This document shows positions 24,118 to 33,357 of a DNA stretch of 64,000 nucleotides, piece by piece. The DNA is taken from contig NZ_JAMHGA010000012.1 in NCBI RefSeq assembly GCF_023660105.1, positions 341,493-405,492 on the forward strand, in the 5' to 3' direction. A program made the translations under genes and the position numbers. Position 1 is the stretch's first letter. Every line of letters starts with the position of its first letter. The stretch comes from Desulfovibrio aminophilus (GTDB lineage Bacteria; Desulfobacterota; Desulfovibrionia; Desulfovibrionales; Desulfovibrionaceae). The notes under the pieces are model-generated. The model was not told the DNA's origin, did no database searches, and was given only the letters and a program-made list of their open reading frames with translations.

Positions 24118-25464
24118 CTAGAGCAGGATCACCTGGGCCATGCCCAGGAGAAGCAGGAAGCCCATGGAGTCGGTGATGGTGGTCAGGAAGATGCTCGAGG
24201 CCTGGGCCGGATCGCGGCCCAGGGCGCGCAGCACCAGGGGGATGGAGGCCCCGGCCAGCGCTCCGATGAGCATATCCAGCCCGAGGGCCGCGGACATGAT
24301 CATGGCCAGGAGCGGCATGCGCGTCGCCGCGAAGACCACGCCGAAGACCAGGGTGGCGATGAGCACGCCGTTGAGCAGGCCGATGCGGGCCTCGCGCAGC
24401 ACGGCCAGCCAGGAGCGCTTGCGGTCGAACCGCTCCGTGGCCAGCTGGCGGATCATGATGGCCAGGGCCTGCTGGCCGGTGTTTCCGGCCTGGTTGGCCA
24501 CGATGGGCATGAGCACGGCCAGGATGGCCATCTGGGCGATGTTGCCCTCGAAGAGGTGCACCACCCAGGCCGAGACCGCCGAGTTGACCATGTTCAGCAT
24601 GAGCCAGGGCAGGCGTTTGCGCACGGAATAGAGCCAGGGCGAATCCGCGGTCTCGTCCGGGCCCGCGCCGACCATGGCCTGCATGTCCTCGCTGGCCTCC
24701 TCGTGGATGATGTCGATGACGTCGTCGACCGTGACCACGCCGAGCAGCCTGCGGCCGTAGTCCACCACGGGCAGGGCCAGGAAATTATAGTGCGAGATGA
24801 GCCGGGCGACCTCCTCCTTGTCCTCGTTGTAGGTCACGAAGATGAGGTTCTGGCTCTTGATGAGTTCCCTAAGGCAGGTGCCGCGCCGGGCCACCAGCAG
24901 ATCGCGCAGGGAGGTGACGCCCACCAGTTCCTTGTCTTCGTTGACGAGGTAGGCGTAGTATGGAATTTCCTTGTCCTCGACCTCGCCGCGCATCTTGGCG
25001 ATGGCCTGATCCACATTCAGATCCTGGTTCAGGACCACCACCTCGGTGTTCATGACGCCGCCGGCGGTGTCCGGATCGAAGGTCAGGAGCGTCCGAAGGC
25101 TGGCGCGATCCTCGGCCGTGAGCTTGGAGAGCAGGGTCCGGCGCAGATCCTCGTCCAGATTGTTCAGGAGGTCCGTGGCGTCGTCCGGGGACATGTGCTC
25201 GATGATGCGGGCGGCCAAGCCGAGGCTCAGGCTGCGCACGAGCATCGCTTGGTCATGGCTGTCCATCTCAGCGATGGACTCGGCGGCGTCCTCCAGCGGC
25301 AACTGCTTGATGAAGGCCACCTGGTCCTCGATGTCCAGGGCCTCGATATGCTCGGCCGCGTCGGCCGGGTGGGCCAGTTCGAGCTGTTCGTCGTCCGACG
25401 GACGCTCGACCTGTTCCTCCACCGGCGTCGCCTGCTCCAGAAGGGTGTCCCTTTCCTCGCTCAT
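24118..25464 (-). CDS. mgtE: MgtE magnesium channel/transporter
   Basis: A 448-residue Mg2+ transporter. An N-terminal superhelical MgtE_N domain (~30-130, e.g. AHPADAAEHIEALD, MSPDDATDLLNNLD) is followed by a CBS pair (~135-255; TSLRDLLV, VVTVDDVIDIIHEE) that gates the channel by binding cytosolic Mg2+. Five membrane helices with the pore motif PIVANQAGNTGQQ complete it. Length is typical. No Shine-Dalgarno sequence precedes the ATG, and the best promoter would start transcription only a few bases upstream, so the mRNA may be leaderless. The gene stands alone, divergent from nadCAB. Confidence 0.95.
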   Translation of the reverse strand: MSEERDTLLEQATPVEEQVERPSDDEQLELAHPADAAEHIEALDIEDQVAFIKQLPLEDAAESIAEMDSHDQAMLVRSLSLGLAARIIEHMSPDDATDLLNNLDEDLRRTLLSKLTAEDRASLRTLLTFDPDTAGGVMNTEVVVLNQDLNVDQAIAKMRGEVEDKEIPYYAYLVNEDKELVGVTSLRDLLVARRGTCLRELIKSQNLIFVTYNEDKEEVARLISHYNFLALPVVDYGRRLLGVVTVDDVIDIIHEEASEDMQAMVGAGPDETADSPWLYSVRKRLPWLMLNMVNSAVSAWVVHLFEGNIAQMAILAVLMPIVANQAGNTGQQALAIMIRQLATERFDRKRSWLAVLREARIGLLNGVLIATLVFGVVFAATRMPLLAMIMSAALGLDMLIGALAGASIPLVLRALGRDPAQASSIFLTTITDSMGFLLLLGMAQVILL

Positions 25465-25473
25465 AGCGGACGA

Positions 25474-25502
25474 TCTCTAGCCTAATTCACTGGTCAGGTC
25501 AA
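25474..25502 (-). promoter_or_regulatory. Sigma-70 promoter for mgtE (would give a near-leaderless mRNA)
   Basis: On the minus strand TTGACC (25502-25497) and TAGAGA (25479-25474) are separated by 17 bases. The -10 ends only 9 bases before the mgtE ATG. Confidence 0.4.
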
Positions 25503-25552
25503 AACTCCCGTGCCCCGGAACGTGTGAAAAAACCGTGACAATGGGCCTGGAC

Positions 25553-25582
25553 TTGACGGGGGGGAGAGGGGTAGCTTACTGC
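25553..25582 (+). promoter_or_regulatory. Tentative promoter for nadCAB
   Basis: TTGACG (25553-25558) with TTACTG/TACTGC 17-18 bases downstream. The -35 is good and the -10 weak. It lies 27 bases before the nadC start. Confidence 0.3.
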
Positions 25583-25608
25583 CGAAACACCGCACAAACG
25601 GAACCCCG

Positions 25609-26475
25609 ATGGCCGACACACTCTTTGATCGCTTTTTTCAGAACGAGGCCCGCCTCTTCCTGCTCACCACCATCCGCGTGGCCCTCTCCGAGGACGGGCC
25701 GGACCTCACCTCGGACGGCATCTTCGCCCCCGAGGACATGGCCCAGGCCCACATCGTGGCCAGGCAGTCCTGCGTGGCCGCCGGGCTGCCCATCGCCTCC
25801 CTGGTGCTGGACTTCTGCGGCGGCGGACACCAGGTCCTGCTCAACATGGACGAGGGCGAACGGGTCTCCGACGGCGCGGTCCTGGCCGTGATCCAGGCCC
25901 CAGCGGCCCGGCTGCTCAAGGCCGAACGGGTCATCCTCAACTTCATCTGCCACCTCTCGGGCATCGCCACCCTCACGGCCCGCTACGTGGACGCCCTGGC
26001 GGGCAGCCGCACCCGGCTCCTGGACACGCGCAAGACCCTGCCCGGACTGCGCTATCCGGAAAAATACGCCGTGCTGGCCGGGGGCGGCCTGAACCATCGC
26101 CGCAACCTCACCGAGATGCTCCTGGTCAAGAACAACCACATCGACCGCGCCGGAAGCATCACCGAGGCCGTGAAGCGCCTGCGCGCGGCCCACTCCCCCT
26201 GCCCGCCCCTGGAGGTGGAGTGCCGCACCCTGGACGAGGTGCGCGAGGCTGTGGCATGCTCCGTCGAAAGAATCATGTTCGACAACATGGGCCCGGACGG
26301 GATCGCGGCCGCCCTGCGGCTCGTTCCGAAGGGCATCGAAACCGAGGTCAGCGGCAACGTGACGCTGGAAACCGTGGCCGAGATCGGCCGTCTGGGACCG
26401 GATTTCGTGTCCGTGGGCCGGATCACCCATTCCGCTCCCGTGGCGGACATGAGCCTGCGCATAACCCCACTCTGA
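25609..26475 (+). CDS. nadC: Nicotinate-nucleotide pyrophosphorylase (quinolinate phosphoribosyltransferase)
   Basis: A 288-residue cytoplasmic enzyme making nicotinate mononucleotide from quinolinate and PRPP with loss of CO2. Signatures: LLKAERVILNFICHLSGIAT, LLDTRKTLPGLRYPEKYAV with the conserved Arg/Lys, HRRNLTEMLLVKNNHI and FDNMGPDGIAAAL, then EVSGNVTLETVAEIG and SVGRITHSAP in the barrel. Length is normal. It is the first gene of nadC-nadA-nadB; nadA starts 3 bases after its stop, so the de novo NAD pathway is encoded as one unit in reverse biochemical order. Confidence 0.97.
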   Translation: MADTLFDRFFQNEARLFLLTTIRVALSEDGPDLTSDGIFAPEDMAQAHIVARQSCVAAGLPIASLVLDFCGGGHQVLLNMDEGERVSDGAVLAVIQAPAARLLKAERVILNFICHLSGIATLTARYVDALAGSRTRLLDTRKTLPGLRYPEKYAVLAGGGLNHRRNLTEMLLVKNNHIDRAGSITEAVKRLRAAHSPCPPLEVECRTLDEVREAVACSVERIMFDNMGPDGIAAALRLVPKGIETEVSGNVTLETVAEIGRLGPDFVSVGRITHSAPVADMSLRITPL

Positions 26476-26478
26476 ACC

Positions 26479-27513
26479 ATGAACGACATCCATTCCCGCA
26501 TTGAAGCCCTGCGCGCCGCGCTGGGCGGCCGCCTGGCCATCCTCGGCCACCACTACCAATCCGACGAGGTCGTGGCGCACACGGACTACCGGGGCGACTC
26601 CCTGGAACTCTCCCGCCGGGTGCCGGAGCTCTCCGCCGGGCACATCGTCTTCTGCGGGGTCTTCTTCATGGCCGAGTCCGCCGCCGTGCTGGCGAGGGAA
26701 GGCCAGAAGGTCCACACCCCGGCCCCCGAGGCGGGCTGCACCATGTCCAACATGGCCCCCGCACCGCTGCTGGCGGCCGTGCTGGAGTCCCTCGGCCGCG
26801 CCGGCCGCCGCGTGACGCCCCTGACCTACGTGAACTCCTCGGCCGAGGTGAAGGCCGTCTGCGGCCGCTTCGGCGGCAGCGTCTGCACCTCGGCCAACGC
26901 CAAGACCATGCTCGCCTGGGCCCTGGGCCAGGGCGAGGCCGTGCTCTTCCTGCCGGACAAGAACCTGGCCGCCAACACCGCCGACACCCTGGGCCTGTCC
27001 CGGGACGAGCGCCACGTCCTGGACATCCGCGCCCTGGGGAGCCGCCTGGACCTGGCGGCCGCGTCCAGGGCCCGGCTCCTCGTCTGGCCCGGCTGCTGCT
27101 CCATTCATCACCGCTTCCGGGCCCGCCACGTGGCCGAGGCCCGCGCCGCGCATCCCGGCTGTCTGGTGGCCGTGCATCCCGAGTGCCCGGACGAAACCGT
27201 GCGCGCCGCCGACGCCGCCGGTTCCACCTCCTTCCTCATCGATTTCACGGCCAAGGCCCCGGCCGGGTCCACCCTGGTCATCGGCACCGAGGAAGCCCTG
27301 GTTCACCGCCTGGCCAAGCAATACGCGGGCGAAAAGACCGTTCTTCCGCTGAAGGACGTGCGCTGCGGCAACATGGCCAAGACCACGCCCGAGCGCCTGG
27401 CCGCCCTGCTGGAAACCCTGGACCGCGCCGAGCCGGTGCGCGTGGCTCCCGAAATCGCGGAGTCCGCGAACCTGGCCCTGCGGCGGATGCTCGACGCCTG
27501 CGCCCGGGCCTGA
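26479..27513 (+). CDS. nadA: Quinolinate synthase (4Fe-4S enzyme)
   Basis: A 344-residue enzyme condensing iminoaspartate with dihydroxyacetone phosphate. Conserved blocks: ILGHHYQSDEVV, DSLELSRRV, VFCGVFFMAESA, the first cluster-ligand region PEAGCTMSNM, YVNSSAEVKA, VCTSANAKT, LPDKNLAANTA, VHPECPDETV and the C-terminal VRCGNMAKTT. The three cysteines expected to bind the oxygen-labile 4Fe-4S cluster are present. Length fits the family. It lies between nadC and nadB with short spacers. Confidence 0.97.
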   Translation: MNDIHSRIEALRAALGGRLAILGHHYQSDEVVAHTDYRGDSLELSRRVPELSAGHIVFCGVFFMAESAAVLAREGQKVHTPAPEAGCTMSNMAPAPLLAAVLESLGRAGRRVTPLTYVNSSAEVKAVCGRFGGSVCTSANAKTMLAWALGQGEAVLFLPDKNLAANTADTLGLSRDERHVLDIRALGSRLDLAAASRARLLVWPGCCSIHHRFRARHVAEARAAHPGCLVAVHPECPDETVRAADAAGSTSFLIDFTAKAPAGSTLVIGTEEALVHRLAKQYAGEKTVLPLKDVRCGNMAKTTPERLAALLETLDRAEPVRVAPEIAESANLALRRMLDACARA

Positions 27514-27527
27514 AGGAGCGCCCCGCC

Positions 27528-29117
27528 ATGAACAACCACGTGAAGACCGACGTTCTGGTCATCGGCTCCGGCATCGCCGGAGCCATCGCCGCCCTGACCC
27601 TGGCGGCCTCCGGCCGGGAAGTGACCCTGATCACGGCCGCCGACAACCTCTTCATCGGCAACACCCGGCTGGCCCAGGGCGGCATCGTCTTCCACGCCCT
27701 GCAGGACAACCCCCGCAAGCTGGAACAGGACATCCTCACCGCGGGCTGGAACCAGAACCTGCTGCGGGCGGTGCGCTATCTTTGCAACAAGGGACCGCGC
27801 ATCCTCCAGGAAACGCTCATCGACACCTACCACATCCCCTTCGCCCAAAAGAGCGCGGATTCCTGGTACCTGACCCGCGAGGGCGGCCACTCCCTGGCCC
27901 GCATCCTCTGCGCCGCCGACCACACCGGCCGGACCATCATGGAACGGCTGGTGGAGCACATCGAGAAGACCCCGAACATCCGCGTGCTCACCCAGCGCAC
28001 GGCCATCGACCTGCTCACCACGCACCACCACGCCCAGCACATGGACTTCAAGTTCAGCCTCCAGAACCAGTGCGTGGGGGCGTACGTGTTCAACGCCCAG
28101 ATGGACAAGGTGGAGACCATCCTGGCCGACTTCACTGTCCTGGCCACGGGCGGCGTGGGGCAGGTCTACCTGCACACCACCAATTCCCGGGGCTCCATCG
28201 GCTCGGGCCTGAGCATGGCCTCCCGCGCCGGGGCCAAGATCATGAACGCCGAGTACATGCAGTTTCACCCCACGGCGCTTTACGAGGGCTCCAGCAGGGC
28301 CGACCGCCGCTTCCTCATCTCCGAGGCCGTGCGCGGCGAGGGCGCGCGCCTGGTGAACAGCGCGGGCGAGGCCTTCATGCCCCGCCACGACCAGCGCGCC
28401 GACCTGGCTCCCCGCGACATCGTGGCCCGGGCCATCATGGAGGAGCTGCTCCACTCCGGCGAGGACTGCGTGTATCTGGACGCGGCCAATTACGTGGACG
28501 CGGACCTCAGGGAGCGCTTCCCCACGATCTACGAGAAGTGCCTGGAAATCGGCGTGGACATGACCCGCGACCCCATCCCGGTGGTGCCCGTGGCCCACTA
28601 TTTCTGCGGCGGCGTACTGGTGGACAACCGGGGCCGGACCACCCTGGAGCGGCTCTACGCCGCCGGGGAGTGCTCCTGCACCGGCCTGCACGGGGCCAAC
28701 CGCCTGGCCAGCACCTCGCTGCTGGAAGGACTCGTCTGGGGCCACAGCGCGGCCCAGGACATCATCAAGCGCACGGGCACCCAGTCCCGACTCTCGCGCA
28801 AGCTCCAGTCCGCCATCCCGGACTGGGTCAGCCTGGGCGAGGTCAAGAACGACGACCCCGCGCTCATCGCCCAGGACTGGGCCACCATCCGCCACACCAT
28901 GTGGAACTACGTGGGCATCACCCGGACCACGGCGCGGCTCTCGCGGGCCTTCAGCGAGATGCGCAACCTGTCCAAGAACATCCAGGATTTCTACAAGCAG
29001 ACCGTGATCAGCAAGCCCATCATCGACCTCTTCCACGGCTGCCAGGCGGCCTACCTCATCACCCAGGCCGCGCTGCGCAACAAGAAGAGCCAGGGCTGCC
29101 ACTACCGCGTGGACTAG
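27528..29117 (+). CDS. nadB: L-aspartate oxidase
   Basis: A 529-residue FAD flavoprotein oxidising L-aspartate to iminoaspartate. The FAD-binding motif VIGSGIAGAIAALTLAASG is at the N-terminus. The succinate dehydrogenase/fumarate reductase-like active-site blocks follow: TRLAQGGIVF, EYMQFHPTALYEG, VARAIMEEL, PVAHYFCGGVLVDNRGRT and the C-terminal AAGECSCTGLHGANRLASTS. ATG 27528 follows GAAGGAG by 9 bases. In an anaerobe fumarate rather than O2 is the likely electron acceptor (family knowledge). The C-terminal three-helix domain is complete. Confidence 0.96.
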   Translation: MNNHVKTDVLVIGSGIAGAIAALTLAASGREVTLITAADNLFIGNTRLAQGGIVFHALQDNPRKLEQDILTAGWNQNLLRAVRYLCNKGPRILQETLIDTYHIPFAQKSADSWYLTREGGHSLARILCAADHTGRTIMERLVEHIEKTPNIRVLTQRTAIDLLTTHHHAQHMDFKFSLQNQCVGAYVFNAQMDKVETILADFTVLATGGVGQVYLHTTNSRGSIGSGLSMASRAGAKIMNAEYMQFHPTALYEGSSRADRRFLISEAVRGEGARLVNSAGEAFMPRHDQRADLAPRDIVARAIMEELLHSGEDCVYLDAANYVDADLRERFPTIYEKCLEIGVDMTRDPIPVVPVAHYFCGGVLVDNRGRTTLERLYAAGECSCTGLHGANRLASTSLLEGLVWGHSAAQDIIKRTGTQSRLSRKLQSAIPDWVSLGEVKNDDPALIAQDWATIRHTMWNYVGITRTTARLSRAFSEMRNLSKNIQDFYKQTVISKPIIDLFHGCQAAYLITQAALRNKKSQGCHYRVD

Positions 29118-29148
29118 GCCCCGGGCGGGCGACGCAACCAGCCAACGC

Positions 29149-29181
29149 AAAAAGCCCGCCGCGCTCAAGGCGCGGCGGGCT
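29149..29181 (-). terminator. Intrinsic terminator for rpsT (also usable by nadB)
   Basis: A perfect 12-bp stem (29153-29164 with 29170-29181) with TCAAG loop. On the minus strand it is followed by a T run (complement of 29149-29153), fitting rpsT which ends at 29205. Confidence 0.8.
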
Positions 29182-29204
29182 CGTCTTCGCGAAGAAACGC
29201 GGAG

Positions 29205-29468
29205 CTAGGCCAGCTTGTTCAGGGCCTGCTGCAGGCGGGCGATCCGGCGGGCGGCGTTGCGCGCGTGGATCACCTTCTTGGAAGCGGCCTTGTCCAGGGT
29301 GGAGGAAGCCAAGTTCAGAGCGGTCTGGGCCTGTTCCTTGTCCTTGGACTCCAGGGCCTCGTGCACCTTCTTGACCACGTTCTTGATGCGGGTCTTCACG
29401 GCGCGGTTGCGGTCACGACGCTTCAGGCTCTGCCGGTGGCGCTTCAAAGCGGATTCATGATTGGCCAA
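29205..29468 (-). CDS. rpsT: 30S ribosomal protein S20, TTG start
   Basis: An 87-residue, Lys/Arg-rich primary 16S rRNA-binding protein of the small subunit. [20 protein letters not shown] and the helical core [14 protein letters not shown] are typical. The start is TTG at 29468, with AGGAGA 7 bases upstream. E. coli rpsT also starts with UUG, where the poor codon is part of autoregulation, so the same logic may apply. Monocistronic, with its own promoter, a leader hairpin and a terminator. Confidence 0.97.
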   Translation of the reverse strand: MANHESALKRHRQSLKRRDRNRAVKTRIKNVVKKVHEALESKDKEQAQTALNLASSTLDKAASKKVIHARNAARRIARLQQALNKLA

Positions 29469-29499
29469 GGTCCTATCTCCTGATCGTTGCGAGTGTCAT

Positions 29500-29520
29500 T
29501 CTTGGTGTGTTGAACCAAGA
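29500..29520 (-). promoter_or_regulatory. Hairpin in the rpsT leader
   Basis: TCTTGGT and ACCAAGA form a perfect 7-bp stem with a 7-base loop between the rpsT promoter and its ribosome-binding site. It could take part in translational autoregulation by S20. Confidence 0.35.
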
Positions 29521-29525
29521 GAGAT

Positions 29526-29554
29526 TGCTTACAGGCCCGACAAAGCGATGTCAA
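29526..29554 (-). promoter_or_regulatory. Sigma-70 promoter for rpsT
   Basis: On the minus strand a consensus TTGACA (29554-29549) is followed after 17 bases by TAAGCA (29531-29526). The -35 is perfect and the -10 weak. Confidence 0.5.
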
Positions 29555-29561
29555 GTCATTT

Positions 29562-31646
29562 TCACACCTGCAGGGCGCCGAAATCGGCCAGCCGCCCCAG
29601 GCGGTCCACCAGGGACTTAAGCAGGTTCAATCGATTTTCCCGCAGGGCCGCGTCCTCACACATGACCATCACGTTGTCGAAGAAGGCGTCCACGGCGGGC
29701 CGCAGGTCGCGCAGCAGCCCGAGCAGGCCGTGGAAGTCGCCGCGTTTCCAGAGCTCGCGGAAGCGGTCCTCGGTCTCGGACAGCTTGGCGGCCAGGGCCT
29801 TTTCCTCGGCGGCCTCGAAGCGCCCGGCCTCGAAGGCCCCGGACAGCTCCACTCCGGCCTCTCCGGCCTGCTTGCGGATGATGTTGGCCGCGCGCTTGAA
29901 GGTCAGCACGGCCTGTCCGAAGTCGGCCTCGCGGCTGAAGGCGGTCAGGGCCTCCAGGCGTTCGCGCAGGGTCTTCACGTCGGTGAAGCCCGCGCCCAGG
30001 GCCGCGTCCACCACGCGGGTGTCGTGGCCCTGGCCGGTGAACAAGGCGCGCAGGCGCTGGCCGAAGAAGTCCAGGAGCTTCTCCCGGGCCTCGGCCGCGT
30101 CCAGCTTCCAGCTCACCGCGCCGTAGCCCTCCTGGGCCCAGACCACGAGCTGCTCCAGGTCCAGGCGCAGGCCGTGCTCCATGACGATGCGGCAGATGCC
30201 CAGGGCCGCGCGGCGCAGGGCATAGGGATCGTTGGCTCCGGTGGGGATCATGTTCAGGCCGAAGCAGCCCGCCAGGGTGTCGGCCTTCTCGGCCACGGCC
30301 AGCAGGGCGCCGCCCAGGGTGCCCGGCACAGGGGAATCCGGTCCGGCGGGCAGGTACTGCTCGGCCACGGCCCGGGCCACCAGCTCGGACTTGCCCTTGC
30401 GCGCGGCGTAGATGCCGCCCATGACGCCCTGCAGGGTGTCGAACTCGCCGACCATGCCGGAGACGAGGTCGGCCTTGGCCAGACGGCCGGCCTCGGCCAG
30501 CTCGGCGGGAGCGCCGCAGGCGGCGGCCAGCTGGGCGCAGAGGGACTCCAGGCGGCGGGACTTGTCGCCCATGCTGCCCAAGGGCCCCAGGAAGACCACG
30601 TTCTCCAACGCGGCCAGCCAGGTGTCCAGGTCGGTCTCCAGGTCCGACTCCCAGAAGAAGCGGGCGTCCTCCAGGCGGGCCTTGAGCACCCGCTCCCAGC
30701 CCTTCTTCACCAGGGCGCGGTCCGGCGGCTGGAGGTTCAGGGTGCAGAGGAAGTGCGGCAGGAGGTTCCCGTCCGGGCCCTCCACGCCGAAGCTCTTCTG
30801 ATGGCTCTCCATGCTCGTGAGGAGCACCTCGCGGGGCAGCTCCAGGTACATGGGATGGAAGTCGCCCAGCAGCGGGCACGGATGCTCGGCCAGGTTGCAG
30901 ACCTCCTCCAGCAGGGAGTCCTTCCAGATCACCCGGCCGCCGGCCTTGGCCGCGGCCGCGTCGCCCTGCTCGCGGATGATCGCCTTGCGGCGCTCGGAAT
31001 CCAGGACCACCCGGCCCTGCTCCTCCACGGTGCGGACGTAGTCGGCGGCCGAGGCCACCTCGAAGGGGCCGGGACCCATGATGCGGTGGCCCCAGGTGCG
31101 GCGGCCGGAGGCCAATCCGGCCAGTTCGAAGGGCGCCACCTCGGCGTCCAGCAGGGCCAGGAACCAGCGGATGGGACGGCCGAAATGGAAGTCCAGGGAG
31201 CCCCAGTGCATCTTCTTGGGGAAGGAGAGCTTCTTCACGGCCTCCGCGCAAAGGCCGGGCAGGATCTCACGGGTCGCGCCGCCGCCCACGGTCTTGCGCG
31301 CGGAGAGGTACTCGCCCTTGTCCGTGGTGGTCACGAAGAGCGCCTCAAGGCCCACGCCCTGGGTCTTGGCGAAGCCCTCACCCGCCTTGGTCAGCTTGCC
31401 CTCGGCGTCGTAGGCGATGCGCTTGGGCGGGCCGGTGACGACCTCCTCCTCGCGGCGCTGGGCCTCGGCCAGGTCGGCCACCCGGGCGGCGATGCGCCGG
31501 GTCGTGGCCCAGGCGGAGACGCCGCCGTGGTCCAGCCGGGCCTCGGCCAGGGCCTTGCCCAGGATCTCGCGCAGTTCCGCGGCCAGCTTGGGCACGAAAC
31601 GGGCGGGCATCTCCTCGCAACCGATCTCCAGGATGAATTCGGACAT
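29562..31646 (-). CDS. glyS: Glycyl-tRNA synthetase beta subunit
   Basis: A 694-residue subunit of the alpha2beta2 glycyl-tRNA synthetase, which provides tRNA recognition. It opens with the family signature FILEIGCEEMPARFVPKLAA. The body includes GPPKRIAYDAEGKLTKAGEGF-type and ALLAVAEKADTLAGCFGL blocks, and the C-terminus is a DALR-type anticodon-binding helix bundle. The ATG at 31646 has GGAGG 8 bases upstream. It begins 3 bases after the glyQ stop region and is the last gene of the minus-strand string. Confidence 0.97.
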   Translation of the reverse strand: MSEFILEIGCEEMPARFVPKLAAELREILGKALAEARLDHGGVSAWATTRRIAARVADLAEAQRREEEVVTGPPKRIAYDAEGKLTKAGEGFAKTQGVGLEALFVTTTDKGEYLSARKTVGGGATREILPGLCAEAVKKLSFPKKMHWGSLDFHFGRPIRWFLALLDAEVAPFELAGLASGRRTWGHRIMGPGPFEVASAADYVRTVEEQGRVVLDSERRKAIIREQGDAAAAKAGGRVIWKDSLLEEVCNLAEHPCPLLGDFHPMYLELPREVLLTSMESHQKSFGVEGPDGNLLPHFLCTLNLQPPDRALVKKGWERVLKARLEDARFFWESDLETDLDTWLAALENVVFLGPLGSMGDKSRRLESLCAQLAAACGAPAELAEAGRLAKADLVSGMVGEFDTLQGVMGGIYAARKGKSELVARAVAEQYLPAGPDSPVPGTLGGALLAVAEKADTLAGCFGLNMIPTGANDPYALRRAALGICRIVMEHGLRLDLEQLVVWAQEGYGAVSWKLDAAEAREKLLDFFGQRLRALFTGQGHDTRVVDAALGAGFTDVKTLRERLEALTAFSREADFGQAVLTFKRAANIIRKQAGEAGVELSGAFEAGRFEAAEEKALAAKLSETEDRFRELWKRGDFHGLLGLLRDLRPAVDAFFDNVMVMCEDAALRENRLNLLKSLVDRLGRLADFGALQV

Positions 31647-31648
31647 GG

Positions 31649-32533
31649 CTAGGCCCTCCCCTCGGCGTGGCGGAGCATGGGATGGCCCATCTCCTCGCGC
31701 TGGGCCGCGTAAAGCGCGGCGATGGCCGAGGCCAGGACGCGCACCCGGCCGATGTAGGCCGTGCGCTCGGTGATGGAGATGGCCCCCCGGGCGTCCAGCA
31801 GGTTGAAGGTGTGCGAGCACTTCAGGCAGTAGTCGTAGGCGGGCCAGGGCAGCTTCTCGGCGCAGAGCCGCTTGCTCTCGGCCTCATACATGTTGAACAG
31901 GGAGAGGAGCATCTTGGGATCGCTCTGCTCGAAGTTGTAGGTGGACTGCTCCACCTCGTTGCGGTGGTACACGTCGCCGTAGGTCACCTTGCCGTTCCAG
32001 GACAGGTCGTAGACCGACTCCTTCTCCTGGAGGTACATGGTCAGGCGCTCCAGGCCGTAGGATATCTCCACGCTCACGGGCGCGAGATCGATGCCGCCCA
32101 CCTGCTGGAAGTAGGTGAACTGCGTCACCTCCATGCCGTTGAGCCAGACCTCCCAGCCCAGGCCCCAGGCACCCAGGGTCGGGGACTCCCAGTCGTCCTC
32201 CACGAAGCGGATGTCGTGCTTCGCGGCGTCGATGCCGAGCACGGACAGGCTCTTGAGGTAGATGTCCTGCACGTCCGCGGGCGAGGGCTTGAGGATGACC
32301 TGGAACTGGAAATAGTGCTGGAGCCGGTTGGGGTTCTCGCCGTAGCGGCCGTCGGTCGGCCGCCGGGAGGGCTCCACATAGGCCACGTTCCACGGCTCGG
32401 GCCCGATGACCCGGAAAAAGGTGGAGGGATTGAAGGTGCCCGCCCCCACCTCGATGTCCATAGGCTGGGCCAGCACGCAGCCGCAGTCGGCCCAGAACTT
32501 CTGCAGGTTGAGGATCACGTCCTGGAAATGCAT
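31649..32533 (-). CDS. glyQ: Glycyl-tRNA synthetase alpha subunit
   Basis: A 294-residue class II synthetase catalytic subunit that forms glycyl-adenylate. [38 protein letters not shown] and [11 protein letters not shown] are diagnostic. The ATG at 32533 is chosen: GGAGAG lies about 8 bases upstream, and the long upstream extension in this frame covers recO. Two-subunit GlyRS is typical of most Gram-negative bacteria. It is followed almost directly by glyS. Confidence 0.97.
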   Translation of the reverse strand: MHFQDVILNLQKFWADCGCVLAQPMDIEVGAGTFNPSTFFRVIGPEPWNVAYVEPSRRPTDGRYGENPNRLQHYFQFQVILKPSPADVQDIYLKSLSVLGIDAAKHDIRFVEDDWESPTLGAWGLGWEVWLNGMEVTQFTYFQQVGGIDLAPVSVEISYGLERLTMYLQEKESVYDLSWNGKVTYGDVYHRNEVEQSTYNFEQSDPKMLLSLFNMYEAESKRLCAEKLPWPAYDYCLKCSHTFNLLDARGAISITERTAYIGRVRVLASAIAALYAAQREEMGHPMLRHAEGRA

Positions 32534-32556
32534 CCGTTTCTCTCCATGCCGTTGGT

Positions 32557-33306
32557 CTAGACCTTGCGGAAACGGCCTCCGTCCCAGGTCAGCCCCAGGT
32601 GATAGGCCACGAACCGCTCGATGATCTCGTAACACTGCCGCCGCACCAGCCCGCCCATGTCCAGGCGCGCCCAGTCCGCCGGGCGGCTTTGGCCCAGGCG
32701 GTCCAGGGTCAACGCGGTCCCCGCCGAGGCGGGCAGGCACAGCCCCGAGGCCGGGCGGCAGGCGGAACAGGCCAGGCGGCCCTTCTCCACCAGGAAAAAA
32801 CCGTCTCCCATCTCCTCCGCCGGTTTGCCGCACTCGCGGCAGGCGGAGAAGTCCGGGCCGAAGCCCTGCTCGAAAGCCATCCTGGCCCGGAAGAACAGCG
32901 GAAAAACATCCGTCGGAGGTTCGGAGCTTTCCTCCAGAACCTGAAGACTGTCAAGCAGCAGATCGAAGGCCGCCTTGGCTCCGGCGGGCCCGGCCTCCAC
33001 CGCCTCCGCGAACTTCAGGCAGTTGACGGCCATGCCCAGGCGCGGGGCGTCGGCCTTGAGCGCCGGAAACCCCTGGAGCAGCGTCCCCTCCTCCAGGGTC
33101 AGGTAGGCCCCGCGCTTGCTCGAGCCGACCTGGAAGAGCACCAGGTTCAGGGTGTCCAGGCAGCCGCAGAAGCGCCGCCTGCTGCGCGCGGCCCCGAAGG
33201 CGAAGGCCGTGAAGACCCCATGCCCGGGACCGAGACAGCGCACCCAGGCGTCATTCTCCCGAAAACGCCCGACCTTGAGCACCAGGGCCTTTTCGGTGAA
33301 CTCCAT
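32557..33306 (-). CDS. recO: DNA repair protein RecO
   Basis: A 249-residue recombination mediator that loads RecA on gapped DNA with RecR. The N-terminal OB-fold ([20 protein letters not shown]) and a helical domain with a C4 zinc finger (CRECGK ... CSACRP) are present. Length is normal. It is 24 bases upstream of glyQ and follows the RodZ-like gene by ~50 bases in a minus-strand operon. Confidence 0.93.
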   Translation of the reverse strand: MEFTEKALVLKVGRFRENDAWVRCLGPGHGVFTAFAFGAARSRRRFCGCLDTLNLVLFQVGSSKRGAYLTLEEGTLLQGFPALKADAPRLGMAVNCLKFAEAVEAGPAGAKAAFDLLLDSLQVLEESSEPPTDVFPLFFRARMAFEQGFGPDFSACRECGKPAEEMGDGFFLVEKGRLACSACRPASGLCLPASAGTALTLDRLGQSRPADWARLDMGGLVRRQCYEIIERFVAYHLGLTWDGGRFRKV

Positions 33307-33357
33307 GCGTCCTCGTCGAGAGTCGGAAACGACCGGTCCGGCCGCCGGGCCTTCGGT

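Noticed and set aside
25465..25608. Magnesium riboswitch between mgtE and nadC
   Set aside because: The space is too short on the mgtE side if the best promoter is used, and no long paired leader was seen.
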